Assembly (NCBI GenBank): GCA_937967665.1
Contig: CALBSZ010000250.1
Coordinates: 1 to 6,709 of the forward strand
Length of the DNA: 6,709 nt
Origin: an uncultured Planctomycetaceae bacterium
GTDB taxonomy: Bacteria; Planctomycetota; Planctomycetia; Pirellulales; Pirellulaceae
Direction of reading: 5' to 3'
Below, one piece after another: positions 5,849 to 6,709 of this stretch. The stretch's first letter is position 1, and each line of letters begins with the position of its first letter. The notes under the pieces were generated by a model that was given only the letters and a program-made list of their open reading frames with translations, was not told where the DNA came from and did no database searches. Both the position numbers and the translations under genes were made by a program.

Positions 5849-6709
5849 GCGAAGTTTGCCCTTTGTCCACCCGATGTACGGAAACGTCCGAAGTGATCCC
5901 CAATTGCCCGGACCACGTTTCAAATGGTCGACCACTGCGTTCGTCGCCGTGGAAGAACGAAAGATAGGACATGGAATCCGCGACAATGAACTCGTGTTCA
6001 CTCGGCGCCAACTGCGTCTGACGATGCAAACGACGCCAGGTACCGCTATTGAAATAGACCTGATTCAAGACATAACCGTCGGCATAGCTGGCGTCAAGTG
6101 GAATCGATTCCGCGACGTGCGTATGACCGTAAACGATATGGCGAGCGCGGCGGTTCCTGAAATCCTGTTCGGAAAGCGCGTGCTTGTAGTAAGAACTGTT
6201 CTCGCCGCCTCGCAAGCCGTGCATCCAGGCGTTGATCTTGGTGGCCCAGCCCAGTGACAGGCGTTTGCTGAACTTCAAAGCGCCTTCCAGACCGTCGACC
6301 AGATCGAAGGGACTCCAGGTGTCCCGGTCGCGCACCATGTCCAGTGCCAGGAACTGATCGGCAAGCTCGTCCCAAATGCGTTTGACGGCCTTGCGCACCG
6401 CGGGACTCGGGCAGGTTCGCTCCAGCAGCCCGTCGATCCACACGGGGACGAGCAGGATAGGGCGAATATTGTCGAGTTCTCGGAGGCCCGCCATGGCGGC
6501 CACGGGAAGGTCATCTCCTAATTGCTGCTGCACTTCGCGCGCGAAACGTGTAATGAGTTCCACGACGATGGCGTCCCCCAGGCTGCTGCTGTCGCGGTCC
6601 TCGGCAAAATTCAGTGGATCGAAGATGTCGCCGTGTCGCGCGAAGACGCGATGACGACGTAAGGCCTCCAGCAATTCGTCGCTTTCAATGGGATCGTGAG
6701 CCAACGGCC
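5745..6709 (-). CDS. Calcineurin-like metallophosphoesterase, C-terminal part (5' end outside window)
   Basis: The frame is open to the right edge; the first visible start-like codon (TTG at 6704) is probably internal. Numbering from that codon, ARHGDIFDP has His24 in an HGD motif like that of LpxH-type phosphoesterases, and HIVYGHTHVAE has GHTH at 193-196, the final metal-binding motif of the family. NSGTW follows, as is usual after GHTH. The earlier D-x-H, GD-x-x-D and GNHD motifs should lie off the right edge, so the catalytic site cannot be checked in full. Residues about 60-180 are a long helical insert between the two visible motifs. The last 40 or so residues are Pro/Ala/Gln-rich and look disordered. 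The family hydrolyses phosphomono- or diesters with two metal ions; the substrate here is not predictable. The hydrolase gene follows directly or overlaps, which suggests one transcript. Stop TAG at 5747-5745. Confidence 0.85.
   Translation of the reverse strand, partial: PLAHDPIESDELLEALRRHRVFARHGDIFDPLNFAEDRDSSSLGDAIVVELITRFAREVQQQLGDDLPVAAMAGLRELDNIRPILLVPVWIDGLLERTCPSPAVRKAVKRIWDELADQFLALDMVRDRDTWSPFDLVDGLEGALKFSKRLSLGWATKINAWMHGLRGGENSSYYKHALSEQDFRNRRARHIVYGHTHVAESIPLDASYADGYVLNQVYFNSGTWRRLHRQTQLAPSEHEFIVADSMSYLSFFHGDERSGRPFETWSGQLGITSDVSVHRVDKGQTSHAAQQPVPAPNVPIRAPHFATPTGAPRVTPVRQL

Overview
The window looks like chromosomal DNA of a GC-rich bacterium, most likely a planctomycete (Pirellulales-like). 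This is inferred from the types of protein present: an HU protein with an Ala/Pro-rich tail, a secreted Ycf48-propeller protein running into a TPR/CBM9-type region, a stand-alone CsrA, and REP-like repeats with a GCGA-A(n)-GGGGAC core. No rRNA, tRNA or marker gene fixes the taxonomy. No transposase, CRISPR array or phage gene is visible.

Layout. (1) Positions 1-66 on the minus strand hold the first 22 codons of a lipoprotein gene that leaves the left edge. (2) Positions 67-295 contain a cluster of three REP-like repeats. (3) Positions 296-703 (minus) encode an HU-family DNA-binding protein, with a good sigma-70-type promoter at 787-815. (4) The divergent intergenic region 704-1071 holds that promoter and a G-quadruplex motif. 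(5) Positions 1072-4050 (plus) form one continuous reading frame broken by a single in-frame TGA at 2878-2880. The first half is a signal peptide, a Ycf48/BNR-like propeller and a degenerate PIG-L-like domain; the second half is a TPR-like helical stretch and a CBM9-type domain. (6) Positions 4051-4253 are a leader containing a 15-bp hairpin with a GGA motif in its loop, followed by csrA (4254-4481). (7) Positions 4482-4687 hold a long imperfect inverted repeat and a short tandem duplication between convergent genes. (8) On the minus strand, a metallophosphoesterase (entering from the right edge) is followed by and probably overlaps an alpha/beta-hydrolase gene; the two look like one transcription unit.

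The points most worth following up are the TGA that splits a probable 992-residue exported protein, the loss of the metal-binding motifs in its PIG-L-like domain, the hairpin just upstream of csrA that resembles a CsrA binding site, and the two unrelated repeat families in the intergenic regions.
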